From Noviherbaspirillum aridicola (GTDB lineage: Bacteria; Pseudomonadota; Gammaproteobacteria; Burkholderiales; Burkholderiaceae_D), in assembly GCF_019656455.1 (NCBI RefSeq), contig NZ_BPMK01000016.1, positions 1 through 64,000 of the forward strand: a stretch of DNA of 64,000 bases, given 5' to 3'. Within the stretch, counting starts at the first letter, position 1, and every line of letters starts with the position of its first letter. Both the position numbers and the translations under genes were made by a program. Below, one piece after another: positions 62,303 through 64,000 of this stretch. The notes under the pieces were generated by a model that made no database searches, had not been told where the DNA came from, and was given only the letters and a program-made list of their open reading frames with translations.

Positions 62303-63520
62303 ATGGCCGTCCTCTATACCCTTCTCCTGCTCGTCACCTGCGCGCTGTCGGTCGTCATGCTGCTCGTCCTGTTCGCGCTCAGGCGCAGCAGGACGCCGGG
62401 GGTGCGCTGCTGGTTCGCCGCGAACGCCGCCGCCACGCTGGCGCTGCCGCTGTTCGCGGCGCGCGGCGTCGCGCCGGATTTCCTGTCGATCGAAGTCGCC
62501 AATTTCTTCATGCTCGGCGCCAGCGGGTTCATGCTGGCGGGGTACCGCCGCTGCTTCTCGCGCCCGGTCCCGCTCCGCATGCTGCTTGCCGGCGGTACGG
62601 CGACGCTGGCGCTCGTGGCCGGCTTTCATTACATCCTCGACTCGCTGCCGATGCGCATCGTCGCGGTCTCCGCATTCCACGGCGCCGTGTGCCTGGCGAT
62701 CGGGCTGACGGTCGCCCGCGTGCCGCACTCGCGCACGCGCTATCCGTTCCGCTTCGCGGCCTGCGCCGCGTTTGCGCTCGCCTTCGGGCATTTCGTGCGC
62801 CTCGGGGTCTACGCGCTGCAGGCGCACGGCCACGATGGCTTTCTCGATCCGGGCCTGTGGAATCTCTCCTTCCTCGCTTTCGGCACGCTCGCGCTGCCCT
62901 TGCTGACCATCGGCGGCGTGATGATCGTGTATGAGGAACTGGTGGCGCGCGCCAACGAACTGGCCAACCGCGATTTCCTCACCAATGCCTGGTCGCGCCG
63001 CGCCTTCTTCGAGATCGCCGAGCGCGAGCGGAACCGTGCCCTGCGCGGCCATCCCGCGCTGTCGCTGATCGTGTTCGATGTCGATCATTTCAAGGCGGTC
63101 AACGACAGCCAGGGCCATGAGGCGGGCGACCGCGTGCTGGTCGGCATCGTGCACCAGGTGCAGTCCATCATCCGCAGCGTCGATTACTGCGCGCGACTGG
63201 GCGGGGAAGAGTTCGCCATCCTGCTGCCCGACGCCGACCGCGGCCAGGCGCGGGCGATCGCCGAGCGCATCCGCGCGTCGGTGATGGAGGCCTCGGCGAC
63301 CGCCGGCATGCCGGGCTGCACGGTCAGTGCCGGCGTGGCGACCTGGCTCGGCAAGCCGGAGACCATGGTGGAGCTGCTGCGGCGGGCCGACGATGCGCTG
63401 TATGGGGCCAAGGAGCAGGGCAGGAACAGGGTCGTGTCGGCCGAAGAGATGGCGCCCGGCGAGCCCGCGGCGGCCCACGCCGCCGTCCCGCAGGCTGCCG
63501 TCTGCGCGCACGGCAGGTAA
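62303..63520 (+). CDS. Membrane-bound diguanylate cyclase (GGDEF domain)
   Basis: 405 residues: about six membrane spans (residues 1-215) of an MHYT-like or 7TM-like unassigned sensor, then a GGDEF domain (about 235-390). The active-site signature is GGEEF in ARLGGEEFAILLPD, which is compatible with activity. DVDHFKAVNDSQGHEAGD binds the metal and nucleotide. No EAL domain. No Shine-Dalgarno is seen at 62303. It lies 127 bases after glgX copy 2. Confidence 0.9.
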   Translation: MAVLYTLLLLVTCALSVVMLLVLFALRRSRTPGVRCWFAANAAATLALPLFAARGVAPDFLSIEVANFFMLGASGFMLAGYRRCFSRPVPLRMLLAGGTATLALVAGFHYILDSLPMRIVAVSAFHGAVCLAIGLTVARVPHSRTRYPFRFAACAAFALAFGHFVRLGVYALQAHGHDGFLDPGLWNLSFLAFGTLALPLLTIGGVMIVYEELVARANELANRDFLTNAWSRRAFFEIAERERNRALRGHPALSLIVFDVDHFKAVNDSQGHEAGDRVLVGIVHQVQSIIRSVDYCARLGGEEFAILLPDADRGQARAIAERIRASVMEASATAGMPGCTVSAGVATWLGKPETMVELLRRADDALYGAKEQGRNRVVSAEEMAPGEPAAAHAAVPQAAVCAHGR

Positions 63521-63571
63521 GAAAACGCCATTCATGGCACCATGGCGCCGCTCTCCACTCACCGCAGCGCA

Positions 63572-64000
63572 ATGAAAGCAATCGTCGTATTCAAGATCGG
63601 CGACACCTTCGACCGTCTCGCCGCCCGCATCGGCGACTTCGAGGACTGGATCGTCGCCGGACTCGGCCCCCATCCGCTGCCCGTGCGGATCTGCGATCCG
63701 CGCGCCGGCGACGGGCTGCCGCCGCCGCACGAGGTCGCGGCTGCCGTCGTCAGCGGTTCCCATGCGATGGTGACCGACAGGGCGGCGTGGAGCGAGGCGC
63801 TCGCCGAATGGCTGCGCGCGGCGGTCGCGGCCCGGATACCGGTGCTCGGCATCTGCTACGGGCATCAGCTGCTTGCCCATGCGCTCGGCGGGGAAGTCGG
63901 CTATCACCCCGGGGGCATCGAGATCGGCACCGTCAGCGTGACACGCACGCCGCAGAGCGACGCGGACGCGCTGTTCGCGCGTCTGCCCGCGAGGTTCGCC
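63572..64000 (+). CDS. Class I glutamine amidotransferase (GMP-synthase-like), 3' end outside window
   Basis: The first 143 residues are present: MKAIVVFKIGDTFDRLAARIGDFEDW and the nucleophile elbow LGICYGHQLLAHALGG with C95. The stand-alone start and the -GD-F- N-terminus resemble GMP-synthase-like glutamine amidotransferases (PuuD/GuaA-related) that act on small molecules. The catalytic His/Glu lie past the window edge. It starts 51 bases after the diguanylate cyclase stop. Confidence 0.87.
   Translation, partial: MKAIVVFKIGDTFDRLAARIGDFEDWIVAGLGPHPLPVRICDPRAGDGLPPPHEVAAAVVSGSHAMVTDRAAWSEALAEWLRAAVAARIPVLGICYGHQLLAHALGGEVGYHPGGIEIGTVSVTRTPQSDADALFARLPARFA

Overview
The window comes from a high-GC betaproteobacterium, most likely Burkholderiales and possibly Oxalobacteraceae. 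The 5S rRNA tail at the left edge is of betaproteobacterial type, and the gene families fit: a GlgE/TreS/TreYZ cluster, HME-type RND efflux and many GGDEF/EAL proteins. The taxonomic placement is inference, not a database result.

Layout. 1-1.4 kb: the 3' end of a 5S rRNA and its terminator, followed directly by a decayed IS66 transposase remnant. 1.4-25 kb: a very large alpha-glucan/trehalose region. glgA and a sugar-nucleotide pyrophosphorylase lead. A GH13 alpha-glucosidase and a TIGR03885-type flavin oxidoreductase lie on the minus strand. Divergent from them is a 17.6-kb operon with overlapping or nearly touching genes: glgE, treS-pep2, glgB, glgX, treZ, malQ, treY. A second glgX lies alone at 60-62 kb. 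Together these encode trehalose to maltose, to maltose-1-phosphate, to alpha-glucan, to branched glucan, and back to trehalose through TreY/TreZ after debranching. No glgC and no glycogen phosphorylase is present in the window.

25-36 kb: a DUF4010 membrane protein, a sigma-54 activator with a Cys-containing PAS domain, a periplasmic alpha-carbonic anhydrase, a GGDEF-EAL protein whose 5' part is frameshifted and apparently deleted, an orphan intrinsic terminator, a small unknown protein and a hybrid histidine kinase. 36-47.6 kb: a metal-resistance island. On the minus strand is an HME-RND tripartite efflux operon with small His-rich accessory proteins. On the plus strand are a CopL-like small protein, a cupredoxin, a DUF305 protein, CopZ and CopA. 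Two promoters there have the 19-bp spacer and GGAAGGT dyad expected for a CueR-type activator, but no MerR-family gene is in the window.

47.6-64 kb: GGDEF-EAL proteins, a Rieske oxygenase / nucleoside deaminase / BMP-lipoprotein group suggesting nucleobase metabolism, a SET-domain protein, a lone receiver protein, HU, an M48 protease coupled to a TIGR00266 protein, the second glgX, a membrane GGDEF protein and the start of a class I glutamine amidotransferase. Four GGDEF-containing proteins in 64 kb indicate heavy cyclic-di-GMP signalling. I saw no CRISPR array, tRNA, intact transposon or prophage.
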